64,000 bases of DNA from 20CM-2-65-7 sp963830455 (GCA_963830455.1 CAWHMT010000008.1:310001-374000); one strand, 5' to 3'. Numbered from the stretch's first letter, positions 45,773 through 53,459 are shown. The notes: a model not told the origin generated them from the letters alone. Numbers and translations are program-made.

Positions 45773-46596
45773 GCGTGAAGAAAGAAGCCAACGGTCGCCG
45801 TTCCGTCACGGTTGAATTCGAGGTCCCCGGCACTCCGGAGGAAGTCTGGCAGGCTATCGCCACCGGACCGGGCATTTCGTCCTGGTTCGTGCCAACGGAG
45901 ATCGAGGAGCGCGACGGGAAACCCGTCGCAGTGAAGTACAAGTTCGGTCCGGGCGTTGAGCCACACGGCGTGGTGACGACCTGGGATCCCCCCCGGATCT
46001 TCGCCCAGCAGGCAGACGGCGGGTTCCAGGGCTCGCCGCCGATCGCGGCCGAGTGGAGCATTGAAGCGCGCGGAGGAGGCACCTGCATCGTCCGCCTTGT
46101 CCATAGCCTGTTCGCCAGCACGGACGAATGGGACAACCAGCTGGAAGGTGCCACATCCGGATGGTCAGGTTTCTTGAACATCCTGCGGCTCTATCTCACG
46201 CACTTCCGCGGCCAACGCTCTGCGATCATGCAGGTCACGACTCCCATCGCGAGTACGGAGGCGGAAGCCTGGGAAACGCTGACGGCGGCACTGGGAGTGA
46301 AAGGGGTGAGCGTTGGGCAGCGTTGGACGACGCCCGCGGGTGTCTCACCGCTCAGCGGCGTGGTGGAGCTTGTCACGGAGAATCCCTACGACGCACTGCT
46401 GCGACTCGACAAGCCGGGGCCAGGCATAGCGGCCCTTGGCGCAGTCACCTATCCCGGTGGCCAGAGCGTGGTGGCGATGAACCTCTACCTTTACGGCGAT
46501 CAGGCGGCCGGAACAGTCGCCCGCGAAACGCCGCGGTGGCAGGCGTGGTTTCAGAGTCGCTTCCCGATGCCGACGGAGGCGAGCGAGAGCAAATGA
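45769..46596 (+). CDS. SRPBCC (AHSA1-type) protein
   Basis: A 275-residue protein. Residues about 10-145 form an SRPBCC/AHSA1 domain (TVEFEVPGTPEEVWQAIATG, then ISSWFVPTEIE). The second half resembles a weaker copy of the same fold (TPIASTEAEAWETLTAALG). Such domains bind hydrophobic ligands in a deep pocket. It is co-translated with the regulator (ATGA overlap) and with the reductase downstream (ATGA at 46593), so all three form one operon. The ligand is unknown and could be the regulator's inducer. Confidence 0.8.
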   Translation: MSVKKEANGRRSVTVEFEVPGTPEEVWQAIATGPGISSWFVPTEIEERDGKPVAVKYKFGPGVEPHGVVTTWDPPRIFAQQADGGFQGSPPIAAEWSIEARGGGTCIVRLVHSLFASTDEWDNQLEGATSGWSGFLNILRLYLTHFRGQRSAIMQVTTPIASTEAEAWETLTAALGVKGVSVGQRWTTPAGVSPLSGVVELVTENPYDALLRLDKPGPGIAALGAVTYPGGQSVVAMNLYLYGDQAAGTVARETPRWQAWFQSRFPMPTEASESK

Positions 46597-47174
46597 GACG
46601 GCTCAAGATCATCGAACACATCTCGCTGGACGGCGTGATCCAGCACTCCGCCGATGATGGCGATTTCCCCTACAGCGACTGGACCGCGCCCTATCGGACC
46701 CCCGCTGGGCGAGACATGGTCATGGCGGCACACGGGGAGCGCTTCGATCTGCTGCTTGGTCGTCGCACCTACGATATCTGGTCGGGCTTCTGGCCAAAGG
46801 CGCCAAGCAGTCCGATCGGGGACCGACTCAACGCGGCAACGAAGTATGTCGCGACCCACCGTCCGGAAAGTCTTGAGTGGGGACCGTTCGAGGGCGTTGG
46901 ACCGGACATTGTCGAGGGCATTCGCCGCATCAAGACGCAGGACAGCCCGAACCTTGTCCTCTCAGGCAGCTCCACGCTGACATCGACGCTGCTCGAACGT
47001 GGGCTTGTGGATGAAGTCGTGCTGATCGTCTCTCCGGTCCTGCTGGGTACGGGGAAGCGCTTCTTTGCGGAGGGAACGCCGGCACGCGCCTTCGAGCTCG
47101 TCAGCACGACAGCAACGCCGTCCGGCGTCATCCTCAGTCATTACAAGGTCGCCGGGCCTTTGAAGACCGGATAG
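46593..47174 (+). CDS. Dihydrofolate reductase/RibD-C-family protein
   Basis: A 193-residue member of the RibD C-terminal/dihydrofolate-reductase-like family. Marks are KIIEHISLDGVIQ at the start, LLLGRRTYDIW, and SGSSTLTSTLLERGLVDEV. Chromosomal copies outside riboflavin and folate operons are NADPH-dependent reductases of unknown substrate. Third gene of the ArsR-SRPBCC operon. Confidence 0.85.
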   Translation: MRRLKIIEHISLDGVIQHSADDGDFPYSDWTAPYRTPAGRDMVMAAHGERFDLLLGRRTYDIWSGFWPKAPSSPIGDRLNAATKYVATHRPESLEWGPFEGVGPDIVEGIRRIKTQDSPNLVLSGSSTLTSTLLERGLVDEVVLIVSPVLLGTGKRFFAEGTPARAFELVSTTATPSGVILSHYKVAGPLKTG

Positions 47175-47239
47175 TTCGACCGCGCGACCTCGAGGCGCCT
47201 TTCGCGGCACGTCCACTCTGAAGATCGCTCAGAAGGTGA

Positions 47240-47265
47240 CGAGGGCCGCCAAGCAGCGGCCCTCG
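47240..47265. terminator. Bidirectional hairpin terminator
   Basis: A ten-base perfect stem (core GAGGGCCGC / GCGGCCCTC, plus a C-G pair) encloses a CAAGCA loop. It lies between the convergent reductase and DUF1269 genes. No T tract. Confidence 0.6.
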
Positions 47266-47294
47266 CCGATCCGCGCTCCTTCTCCGATAGTGGT

Positions 47295-48014
47295 TCAGAC
47301 AGGGGTCTTCGCCAGCTCTTTGAGAGCTTGGCCGGCAGCGGCGGCGTTCTTCTTGACGATGGCCTTCTTCGCCTGCTGGCGCGCTGCGAACGCTTCGCGC
47401 CGCTCTGTCGCCTTCTGCTGCTGCGCCTCGATCCTCGCCTGAAGCTGGTCGAGCTTCTTTTGCAGCTTTGCCTTGCGGTCGGCATGAGCCTTCGAGAGTT
47501 CACTCTTGAGCTGCGCGACATCCGCCTTCATCGCGGCGATATCCTCGTCATCGATCTTCTCCTGGACTTCCCACAGAGCGCGGCGGAACACGACGCCTCC
47601 GAGCGTCTCCATCCGGCTGTCCACCGGCGTCGTCCACTCCTCGTCGATTTCCGCGATGATCGCGACCTTGTTGGGCGTCAGCGATTGCGACACGTCGTCG
47701 ACGAAATCCTCGCCCACGCGGGCGGTGTCGATATCGTAGAACGCACCGAGCGTCATGCCCGACAGGGCGCCGACGGCCACCCCAAGCGGCCCACCCAGCA
47801 GCCCGATCAGACTGCCCACAGCCGTCCCCGTGAGCGTGCCGACCGGCCCGTCGTCGTCGAACTGCTTGACGCTGATCGTGCCGTTCGCATGCTTGACGAC
47901 CACGCCACCCGCGTAAATGCTGATGCTGCCTTCCACCTCGAGCTGCCGAAGGGCCGATGTACCTTCAAAGGCCTTCTGCTCGTTGTCGAAAACCACCACT
48001 AGCATCCGTTCCAT
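47295..48014 (-). CDS. DUF1269 protein with glycine zipper and coiled-coil tail
   Basis: A 239-residue DUF1269-family protein. The first 60 residues are a compact alpha/beta region. Residues about 78-112 form a glycine-rich hydrophobic segment (GTAVGSLIGLLGGPLGVAVGALSG) like a membrane-inserting glycine zipper. Residues 158-225 are a charged coiled coil rich in Lys, Gln and Ala. DUF1269 proteins are linked to stress in some bacteria but have no defined function. A canonical sigma-54 promoter lies 72 bases upstream, next to a sigma-54 activator gene, so expression is probably inducible. Confidence 0.8.
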   Translation of the reverse strand: MERMLVVVFDNEQKAFEGTSALRQLEVEGSISIYAGGVVVKHANGTISVKQFDDDGPVGTLTGTAVGSLIGLLGGPLGVAVGALSGMTLGAFYDIDTARVGEDFVDDVSQSLTPNKVAIIAEIDEEWTTPVDSRMETLGGVVFRRALWEVQEKIDDEDIAAMKADVAQLKSELSKAHADRKAKLQKKLDQLQARIEAQQQKATERREAFAARQQAKKAIVKKNAAAAGQALKELAKTPV

Positions 48015-48085
48015 TGTCCGATCCTCCGTTCGAATTGTTCGAGAGCCACATCCCGCCTGATCACCGAGTCTTCGGTGTCTAGAAA

Positions 48086-48101
48086 GGCAACCGCTGTGCC
48101 A
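48086..48101 (-). promoter_or_regulatory. Sigma-54 (-24/-12) promoter
   Basis: On the minus strand TGGCAC-AGCGG-TTGC matches the sigma-54 consensus, with the GG and GC dinucleotides ten bases apart as required. The predicted start site lies about 60 bases before the DUF1269 ATG at 48014. The neighbouring gene encodes a sigma-54 activator. Confidence 0.75.
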
Positions 48102-48145
48102 CAGCTACGTCCTGCGTTGCCAATGGATTACGTGACTGGTGCCGT

Positions 48146-48176
48146 GGCGAAGCTCGACAAATGGCGAGTTTCGACA
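48146..48176 (-). promoter_or_regulatory. Paired direct repeats, possible activator binding sites
   Basis: GGCGAAGCTCGACA at 48146-48159 and GGCGAGTTTCGACA at 48163-48176 differ at two positions and lie 45 to 75 bases upstream of the sigma-54 promoter. This is the expected region for enhancer sites of the adjacent activator. Confidence 0.4.
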
Positions 48177-48200
48177 CGCCAGCGGGCAGGAGCCGCGGAC

Positions 48201-49610
48201 TTATTCGGTCTGGAAGCGATGCTTGTCGATGCGCAGGGAACGAATTTTGGATTCGAGCGTGGAGCGCGGGATCCCGAGTTTGGCGGCCGCGCCGTCCGGA
48301 CCGGCCACGCGACCGCGCGAGCCGGCCAGTGCGCGTTCGATCAGTTCCTTCTCCTCGTGGGCGCTCGGGCGGCCCAGGCCCTTGGCGTCGGCCCCCCGCC
48401 GGCTCGATCGTTGTGCGAGCCATTTTTCATCGACCACGAGCGTGCCCTCGCAGAGGATCACCGCCCGCTGGATCACGTTCTGCAGTTCGCGAACGTTGCC
48501 CGGCCAGTCGTACGACGTGAGCAGATCGATGGTCCTGTGACTGACCGATGTAATCGTCCTCCCCAGCTGTGCCGCATACCGTTGCGTCAGATATTCAATG
48601 AGCAGCGGAATGTCCGCGGGGCGCTCGCGCAGCGGCGGCACTTGCAGCGGAAAGACGCTCAACCGGTAATAGAGATCGCTCCGAAACGACCCTTCCGCGA
48701 TTGCCTTGTCGAGGTCGCGGTTCGTCGCGGCGATCACCCGCACGTCTGCGGGAATCAACTTGCCGCCGCCGACGCGCTCGAATGTCCGCTCCTGCAGGAC
48801 CCGGAGCAGGGCGATCTGGGTCTCCTGCGGAAGCTCGCCCACCTCGTCGAGGAAGATGGTTCCCCCTTCCGCCAGCTCGAAGCGGCCGAGATGGCGCTGC
48901 ACGGCGCCGGTGAAGGCCCCTCTTTCGTGGCCGAACAGCTCCGAGGTGGTCAGCGACGGGGGAATGGCGCCGCAGTTCACGGGCACGAATGGCCGTGAGG
49001 CGCGGGGCGACCGCCGGTGGATCGCGCGGGCGATCAGTTCTTTTCCGGTGCCGGTCTCGCCGGTAATCAGCACCGTCGAATCGGTGCTCGCCACCTTCGC
49101 TACGAGCACCAGAAGCTGACGGAGCGGCGCCGAAGAGCCGACGATCTCCTCGAACATCGAGGTCTGGGTGATCTCGTCTCGGAGGGCGATGTTTTCCTTG
49201 TGGAGCTGCTCCTTTAGGCGGTGCAGCTCCTGCTCCGCCCGTTTGCGGTCATCGATATCGGTGATCGTTCCATACCATCGGATGACCGCGCCTGTTTGGT
49301 CTCGCAGCGGAACGGCGCGCGTCAGGAGCCATCGGTACTTCCCCTCTGCGTCACGCCCACGCATTTCCAGTTCGAGAGGATGTCCTGCGGCGATCGCCTG
49401 CCGCCATTGCTGCACGACGCGGTCGCGATCGTCCGGATGAATCATGCTCGTCCACTTCCAGCCGAGGACGTCGTCCGGGGTGTGCCGCATCCGCTGGAGC
49501 CAGCTCTCGGTCACAAACTCGAAAGCGCCATCCGGCCCGGCGGTCCAGACGAAGGCCGGGATCGTCTCAAGAATCGTCCGAAGCTCCTGCTCCGATTTTG
49601 GTTTCATCAC
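48201..49610 (-). CDS. PAS-domain sigma-54-dependent transcriptional activator
   Basis: A 469-residue enhancer-binding protein. It has a PAS domain at about 8-128 (sensing; WTSMIHPDDRDRV, WYGTITDIDDRKRAE), a short coiled coil at 125-148, an AAA+ domain at 152-380 with Walker A GETGTGK at 184-190, the sigma-54 contact loop GAFTGA at 231-236 and Walker B TIFLDE, then a Fis-type helix-turn-helix at the C-terminus (AAAKLGIPRSTLESKI). There is no receiver domain, so the PAS ligand or redox state probably controls it directly. The nearest candidate target is the promoter at 48086-48101. Confidence 0.92.
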   Translation of the reverse strand: MMKPKSEQELRTILETIPAFVWTAGPDGAFEFVTESWLQRMRHTPDDVLGWKWTSMIHPDDRDRVVQQWRQAIAAGHPLELEMRGRDAEGKYRWLLTRAVPLRDQTGAVIRWYGTITDIDDRKRAEQELHRLKEQLHKENIALRDEITQTSMFEEIVGSSAPLRQLLVLVAKVASTDSTVLITGETGTGKELIARAIHRRSPRASRPFVPVNCGAIPPSLTTSELFGHERGAFTGAVQRHLGRFELAEGGTIFLDEVGELPQETQIALLRVLQERTFERVGGGKLIPADVRVIAATNRDLDKAIAEGSFRSDLYYRLSVFPLQVPPLRERPADIPLLIEYLTQRYAAQLGRTITSVSHRTIDLLTSYDWPGNVRELQNVIQRAVILCEGTLVVDEKWLAQRSSRRGADAKGLGRPSAHEEKELIERALAGSRGRVAGPDGAAAKLGIPRSTLESKIRSLRIDKHRFQTE

Positions 49611-49682
49611 GGCCGCACGTTAGACCGGCCGGTCATCGGACCGTCCCGTTCGACGGAGACCAAATGCGTCGCGGACAGAACC

Positions 49683-50150
49683 TCATTGCGCGCACACGAC
49701 GTTCGCATGGCGAGCCGTTAACCGCCACTGTCCATTACGCTGCATCCAGAAGTGGGTATAGCGCCGACGAACGGTTTGTCCAGCGAACGGCGCTCTGTTC
49801 ACAGGGGTCACGATCTCGGATCCCATTACGATGACCACGTTTCCGTGAAACAGAATGCCTTCGATCTCGCGCACAAAGGAGGAATAGTCGATCGTGCCGT
49901 TCCGGATGAGGGCGACGACAGCATCGGCGCCTCGCGTGATGCTATTGCGCGGGTTATTGACAGTGAAATCAGGTGTCCAAATCGCCCTCAAAGCCGCCGA
50001 GTCGCGACGGAGCAGGCCCTCTGCCTCAGCCCGATCGAGACGCCGAATCGCGTTTTCGATGGAGTCTTGCGCCATACTCTGACCGGACGCAGTGCTGATG
50101 CCCATCTGCATGAGGCAGAGCGCTAGAGGCCACAAGTGGCGACTCGCCAT
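49683..50150 (-). CDS. Exported NTF2-like (DUF4440) protein
   Basis: A 155-residue exported protein with signal peptide (ends TASGQ). The mature part has the SnoaL/NTF2-like pattern: IENAIRRLDRAEAEGLLRRDSAALRAIW, then DFTVNNPRN, and a last strand RLTARHANVVCAQ. A distant relative of the protein at 38720-39154. It lies 20 bases after the aminotransferase gene on the same strand. Role unknown. Confidence 0.7.
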   Translation of the reverse strand: MASRHLWPLALCLMQMGISTASGQSMAQDSIENAIRRLDRAEAEGLLRRDSAALRAIWTPDFTVNNPRNSITRGADAVVALIRNGTIDYSSFVREIEGILFHGNVVIVMGSEIVTPVNRAPFAGQTVRRRYTHFWMQRNGQWRLTARHANVVCAQ

Positions 50151-50170
50151 GTTGATCTCCTAGGAATCCG

Positions 50171-51322
50171 TCAGGTCAGGCAGCGATCAATCGTCGTGAG
50201 CGCCTGCTGGATGTCATCCGCGTCATTATAAAGATGTGGGGAGAATCTCAGGACGCTCCGGCGCGCCGAGACGACGATCCCGGCTTCGTTGAGACGTTCG
50301 GCCAGGATCCGCACGTCCATGTCGGCGAACCGGGTGGCGACGATCGAGGAGCGCGCGCCGTCGTCCGTGGGCGACAGGATTTCGGCGTTCCTTTCGCGCA
50401 ATCCCTCGATCAGGAGATCGGCGAGCGTCTGGTTCCTGGAAAAGATCCGGCGGACGTCCAGCCGCAACAGGTAATCGATCGAGCTGGCGAGACCCGGCGC
50501 GCACCCGTAGGCCATCGTGCTGAACTCAAAACGGTGGGCGTTCGGGGGGAGCTGCAGTCGATCGGGACGCAGATCCCACATCCGCTCATGCGATCGGAAT
50601 CCGACGAGCCCCGGGTCGAGTCGTTCGTGAAGACGGGGCGCGAGATACATCACGGCGACGCCGAACGGCCCGCACAGCCACTTGTAGGATGCAGTAATCA
50701 GCGCGTCGACCCCGAGCGCCCCCACGTCGATCGGGATCCCGCCGGCCGACTGCGTTGCGTCGATGACGAGCAGGGCTCCGTTCCGGTGCGCGGCTTCAGC
50801 GAGCCCCGCCACGTCGAGTCGCTGGCCGGTGCTGTAAATCACATCGGAGACGCAGACGACGGCGGTCCTGGAATCGATCAGGCCGATCAGATCGTCGGCC
50901 AGATGATAATCGCCCTTCATGTCGGCGAGCCTGACTTCGGCTCCCGTGTGGCGCGCGACGCGCGCCCACGGGTAGACCGTGCTGGGAAAATCGAGACCGG
51001 TGCCGACGATGTTGCTGCCGGCAGCCGGCGCGACGGCCCAGGCGAGGGAAGCGAGCAGCTCGGTCGCGCTCGATCCGACCGCGATCTCCTCGGGACGGCA
51101 GTTGAACAGCCGCGCGGCCGAAGCGTGCAGTGGCGCGAAGGCCCGCTCCTCGGCGGCCTCGTCGAAATGGATCGTCCCGTTCTCGGCGAGATCATGCGTC
51201 CATTCGACCACCGTGCGCTCCGCCCCGCTGTACATGAGGCAGACAGAGGCGGTGTTGAGGTAGACACTCTTCCCGCTCGCGGGAAAATCGTCCGGTGCGA
51301 CGATGGGGCTCAGGTCGGACAA
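50171..51322 (-). CDS. Class V aminotransferase-family PLP protein
   Basis: A 383-residue fold-type I PLP enzyme of the class V aminotransferase/cysteine desulfurase group. A TTG at 51322 is chosen because GGAGGTGA lies seven bases upstream and the protein then starts just before the conserved YLNTASVC. The PLP lysine is in ITASYKWLCGPFG and the aspartate in LLVIDATQSAGG. The position equivalent to the desulfurase catalytic cysteine loop is not obvious, so activity could be desulfurase, selenocysteine-lyase or aminotransferase. It is the first gene beyond the low-coordinate end of the cassette cluster. Confidence 0.8.
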   Translation of the reverse strand: MSDLSPIVAPDDFPASGKSVYLNTASVCLMYSGAERTVVEWTHDLAENGTIHFDEAAEERAFAPLHASAARLFNCRPEEIAVGSSATELLASLAWAVAPAAGSNIVGTGLDFPSTVYPWARVARHTGAEVRLADMKGDYHLADDLIGLIDSRTAVVCVSDVIYSTGQRLDVAGLAEAAHRNGALLVIDATQSAGGIPIDVGALGVDALITASYKWLCGPFGVAVMYLAPRLHERLDPGLVGFRSHERMWDLRPDRLQLPPNAHRFEFSTMAYGCAPGLASSIDYLLRLDVRRIFSRNQTLADLLIEGLRERNAEILSPTDDGARSSIVATRFADMDVRILAERLNEAGIVVSARRSVLRFSPHLYNDADDIQQALTTIDRCLT

Positions 51323-51525
51323 TGCAGTGTCACCTCCGATTCCATCCGCCCTTGCCGTGCTTGGCTTTAGGGTCTGTCCCGAGGACACTCCCTGCCTCAC
51401 CTCAGCGTCAAAAGCGGACGCCCAGGGAGGTCCCGGTGTCCATCCTCCGATAAGCCTCTCGCAAGCCGAGCGTGAACCAAGCAGCGACGGCAACCCCGCG
51501 GCGAGCAACTCGTTCTGATGTCATA

Positions 51526-51617
51526 TCGGGACGCTTCGCGGCTGGAAGCTGCGGCGCGCTGATGAAAGATTCATTCCCTAATCTACGCGCGCCGCGAGCT
51601 TCAAGCGCTTGTTAGGC
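51526..51617 (-). other. attC site with a lost R' end
   Basis: R'' box GCCTAAC (51617-51611), then AAGCGCTTGAAGCTC, a CGGCGCGC/GCGCGCCG stem and loop, near-identical to the site at 52630. After CAGCTTCC the sequence departs, and the expected GTTRRRY is replaced by ATATGAC. The far end of the array has therefore been eroded or recombined. The loop again contains GGGAATGAATCTTTC. Confidence 0.7.
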
Positions 51618-52169
51618 CGCGCGCTCATGATGTTCTCCTCGTTCCTTGAGGACACCACTCGCGAGCAGCAAAACGACTAACAGGACTGCGATCAATCCAT
51701 GACTCGCGAAGATCTCAAGAGCACCGCCGTGCGTGTGAATCGGACGCTCACTGTATTCCCGCAGGTGAACGACAGTCGCACCACCGAGATAGACTGCCCA
51801 GCAAACCGCCGGCGCGATGAGAAAGCTGCCACGGTACCTCAATGCGAGAATCGACAGCAGCGACATCCCGAGATAGCCATATCCGAAGAACGCGAGGAGC
51901 GGGCCAGGACTGAAGCCAAAGCTCGCCGCTGCTCGATCTGGACTCACAAGAAGCCAGACGCTCACCGCCAACATCGGTATGCCGCAATAGCCTACGAGGA
52001 GATAGAGCAAGCCGATCTGTGCTATGCGGGGAACCGCGCGCTCCTTCGTGAGCACGAGATGGACCGTCGTGGCGACCAGCAAGGCTACCAATAGGAAGAA
52101 AAAGTGCACGTGGGACCTCAGTAGGCGGCGGCCTACGACCTGCCATTCACGCGCGAGCGCGGACGGCAC
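51612..52169 (-). CDS. Cassette-encoded membrane protein
   Basis: A 185-residue protein with about five membrane helices (FFFLLVALLVATTVHLVL, LLYLLVGYCGIPMLAVSVWLL, LLAFFGYGYLGMSLLSILAL and two more). It somewhat resembles DUF6790-type proteins (FGFSPGPLLAFFGYGYLG followed by YRGSFLIAPAV), but I am not certain. Its TAA stop lies inside the attC R'' box (GCC-TAA-C), ending ERAA-stop as in the other cassette genes. No attC separates it from the DUF3788 gene upstream, so the two share a cassette. Confidence 0.65.
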   Translation of the reverse strand: MPSALAREWQVVGRRLLRSHVHFFFLLVALLVATTVHLVLTKERAVPRIAQIGLLYLLVGYCGIPMLAVSVWLLVSPDRAAASFGFSPGPLLAFFGYGYLGMSLLSILALRYRGSFLIAPAVCWAVYLGGATVVHLREYSERPIHTHGGALEIFASHGLIAVLLVVLLLASGVLKERGEHHERAA

Positions 52170-52183
52170 CGCCCTTCCGTCAA

Positions 52184-52603
52184 CTAGTTCGCCATCTTGA
52201 TCGATGCCAGCGTTTCGACACTCGCGAGGTCCTTCTTGTTGCGCACCTCGAGACGCACTCCGCGGCCCTCCGGGTACTTGGGCGCGTTCCGAACGATCTC
52301 AAGTATCCGCGTTGAAAGTCCGCTCCCTTGTGCTGCCTGGCAGGCCTTCTCGCCCAGCGCGAACGACGCCACGAAGTATCCTGAACAGGGCACCATGTAG
52401 AGTACCGTCCTCTGCTTCTGCCGGAGCTGAAGAATCCACCCGTGGGACTTCCCCGAGAAGCTCCACTTCCCATTCAAAGGAGCGAATTCGGAGGAGAGAT
52501 CAGCACGTAGCTCGGCCCACAAGCCACTCCCCTCGCCCAGAACTGCTTCGAGTGCGCGTTCACTGGGCGGGGAGCCGCGATCAAGGAATGCGCTCGGCGA
52601 CAT
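52184..52603 (-). CDS. Cassette-encoded DUF3788 protein
   Basis: A 139-residue soluble protein matching DUF3788: GWILQLRQKQRTVLYMVPCSGYF, then FVASFALGEKAC, and the C-terminal GRGVRLEVRNKKDL ending LASIKMAN. DUF3788 proteins have no known activity but are frequent in mobile and environmental gene sets. The start at 52603 has AGAGGAGAG upstream and is 27 bases after the R' box of the preceding attC, as expected for the first gene of a cassette. Confidence 0.8.
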   Translation of the reverse strand: MSPSAFLDRGSPPSERALEAVLGEGSGLWAELRADLSSEFAPLNGKWSFSGKSHGWILQLRQKQRTVLYMVPCSGYFVASFALGEKACQAAQGSGLSTRILEIVRNAPKYPEGRGVRLEVRNKKDLASVETLASIKMAN

Positions 52604-52629
52604 GCGTCGCTCTCCTCTGTCTTCTGTCC

Positions 52630-52719
52630 GTCTAACGAAATGCGCTTAAGCTGCGGCGCGCTAAAGAAAGATTCATTCCTTAATCTACGCGCGCCGCCAG
52701 CTTCAAGCGCTTGTTAGGC
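52630..52719 (-). other. attC site, canonical
   Basis: Read on the minus strand: R'' GCCTAAC (52719-52713), R' GTTAGAC (52636-52630). Between them GCGCTTGAAGCTGGCGGCGCGC pairs with its partner arm, leaving two unpaired G residues on one side, the extrahelical bases expected of a folded attC bottom strand. An asymmetric spacer (AA against ATTTC) separates R and L boxes. The terminal loop carries AAGGAATG and a small AGATT/AATCT hairpin. Confidence 0.88.
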
Positions 52720-52881
52720 GGCAGCCTTTCGAAGGAGCCGCCACGCCCAAATGCTGAGTCCGGCACTCACCAGCACAAGCAAGTCAGTATGGTGAAGGTG
52801 CCCTCGGGCGATGGGCCCGTAAGCGTGTGCTACCGTAATGGCCGCGAAGAGAATGCCCGTCGTAATCAAATAAGGTTTCAT
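52714..52881 (-). CDS. 55-residue cassette membrane protein
   Basis: ATG at 52881 to a TAA at 52716-52714 that is itself part of the attC R'' box. The protein has two hydrophobic segments (YLITTGILFAAITVAHAYG and LLVLVSAGLSIWAWRLL) separated by a His-rich turn GHLHH, and ends RKAAA. It fills its cassette completely, 29 bases after the preceding R' box. No strong Shine-Dalgarno sequence is visible. No family recognised; two-helix proteins of this size are typical cassette products. Confidence 0.65.
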   Translation of the reverse strand: MKPYLITTGILFAAITVAHAYGPIARGHLHHTDLLVLVSAGLSIWAWRLLRKAAA

Positions 52882-52909
52882 CAAGTGCCCTTGGATGTGT
52901 GTGACTGCC

Positions 52910-53041
52910 GCCTAACGAATCGCGCTTAAGCTGCGGCGCCACATTGGAAGTTTCACAAACGGAATGCCTACCCCACCGTACAGCAGGGCGTAAACCGCAG
53001 CCCTGAGCGCGGGCGCCGCCAGCTTCAGGCGCATGTTAGGC
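52910..53041 (-). other. attC site, canonical, long loop
   Basis: R'' GCCTAAC (53041-53035) and R' GTTAGGC (52916-52910) are perfect complements. The L-box arms GCGCCTGAAGCTGGCGGCGCC and GGCGCCGCAGCTTAAGCGC pair with two extrahelical G residues, as in the site at 52630. The 60-base loop is unrelated to the AATGAATC loop and weakly resembles the loop at 41389-41490 (TTTCACAAACG). Confidence 0.88.
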
Positions 53042-53352
53042 CGCATGCGTGCGTGAAATCGTCCACCGAAAGCCATCCGGATCGAGTACCCGGAAGACCC
53101 GCGCCCCCACGGCATGTCCTTGGGCTCCATCTCCAGCGCACCTCCCCGCTCCAGAATTCGTTTGGCAACCGCATCGACGTTTTGCGTCGTGCTGATCTGG
53201 AAGGACATTCCCTGACCCTTGACCCGGTCCCAGCCTTTCGCGCCGTCGTCCTGGTTCAAGATGATCCGGACGTCACCGGCCTGGACCGCGACTCCTCGCA
53301 GCTTTCCATCGCGCTCGATGCGGCGCGACACTGTGAAGCCCACGACCTCCAC
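53036..53352 (-). pseudogene. Cassette VOC/glyoxalase-fold protein with frameshift
   Basis: A VOC-family protein (bleomycin-resistance/glyoxalase fold). The readable part, EVVGFTVSRRIERDG to MPWG, is followed in the next frame by VFRVLDPDGFRWTISRTHAA and a TAA inside the attC R'' box. Adding one G to the GGGGG run at about 53,100 joins them. Without this, the frame runs through the attC and gives a nonsense tail. The N-terminal strand (SLAWYVEV) continues upstream beyond a stop at about 53,390, so a second lesion may exist. Either an inactivated cassette or two consensus errors. Confidence 0.6.
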
Positions 53353-53459
53353 GTACCAAGCGAGGCTCTTCGACCACGGTCAACAATGCCGAACGAGCGC
53401 GAGTTCAGGCCGCGTCATGCGGATGGAGCGGCTGTGAAACGATGGGTGCTCCGCGGGGC

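Noticed and set aside
49619..49625. GTTAGAC upstream of the sigma-54 activator as an attC core
   Set aside because: A seven-base match alone is expected by chance. No L-box stem is present.
52912..53035. The C-terminal 40 residues of the VOC frame as real protein
   Set aside because: They are a translation of the attC site. The expected VOC ending is in the next frame and stops at the R'' box.
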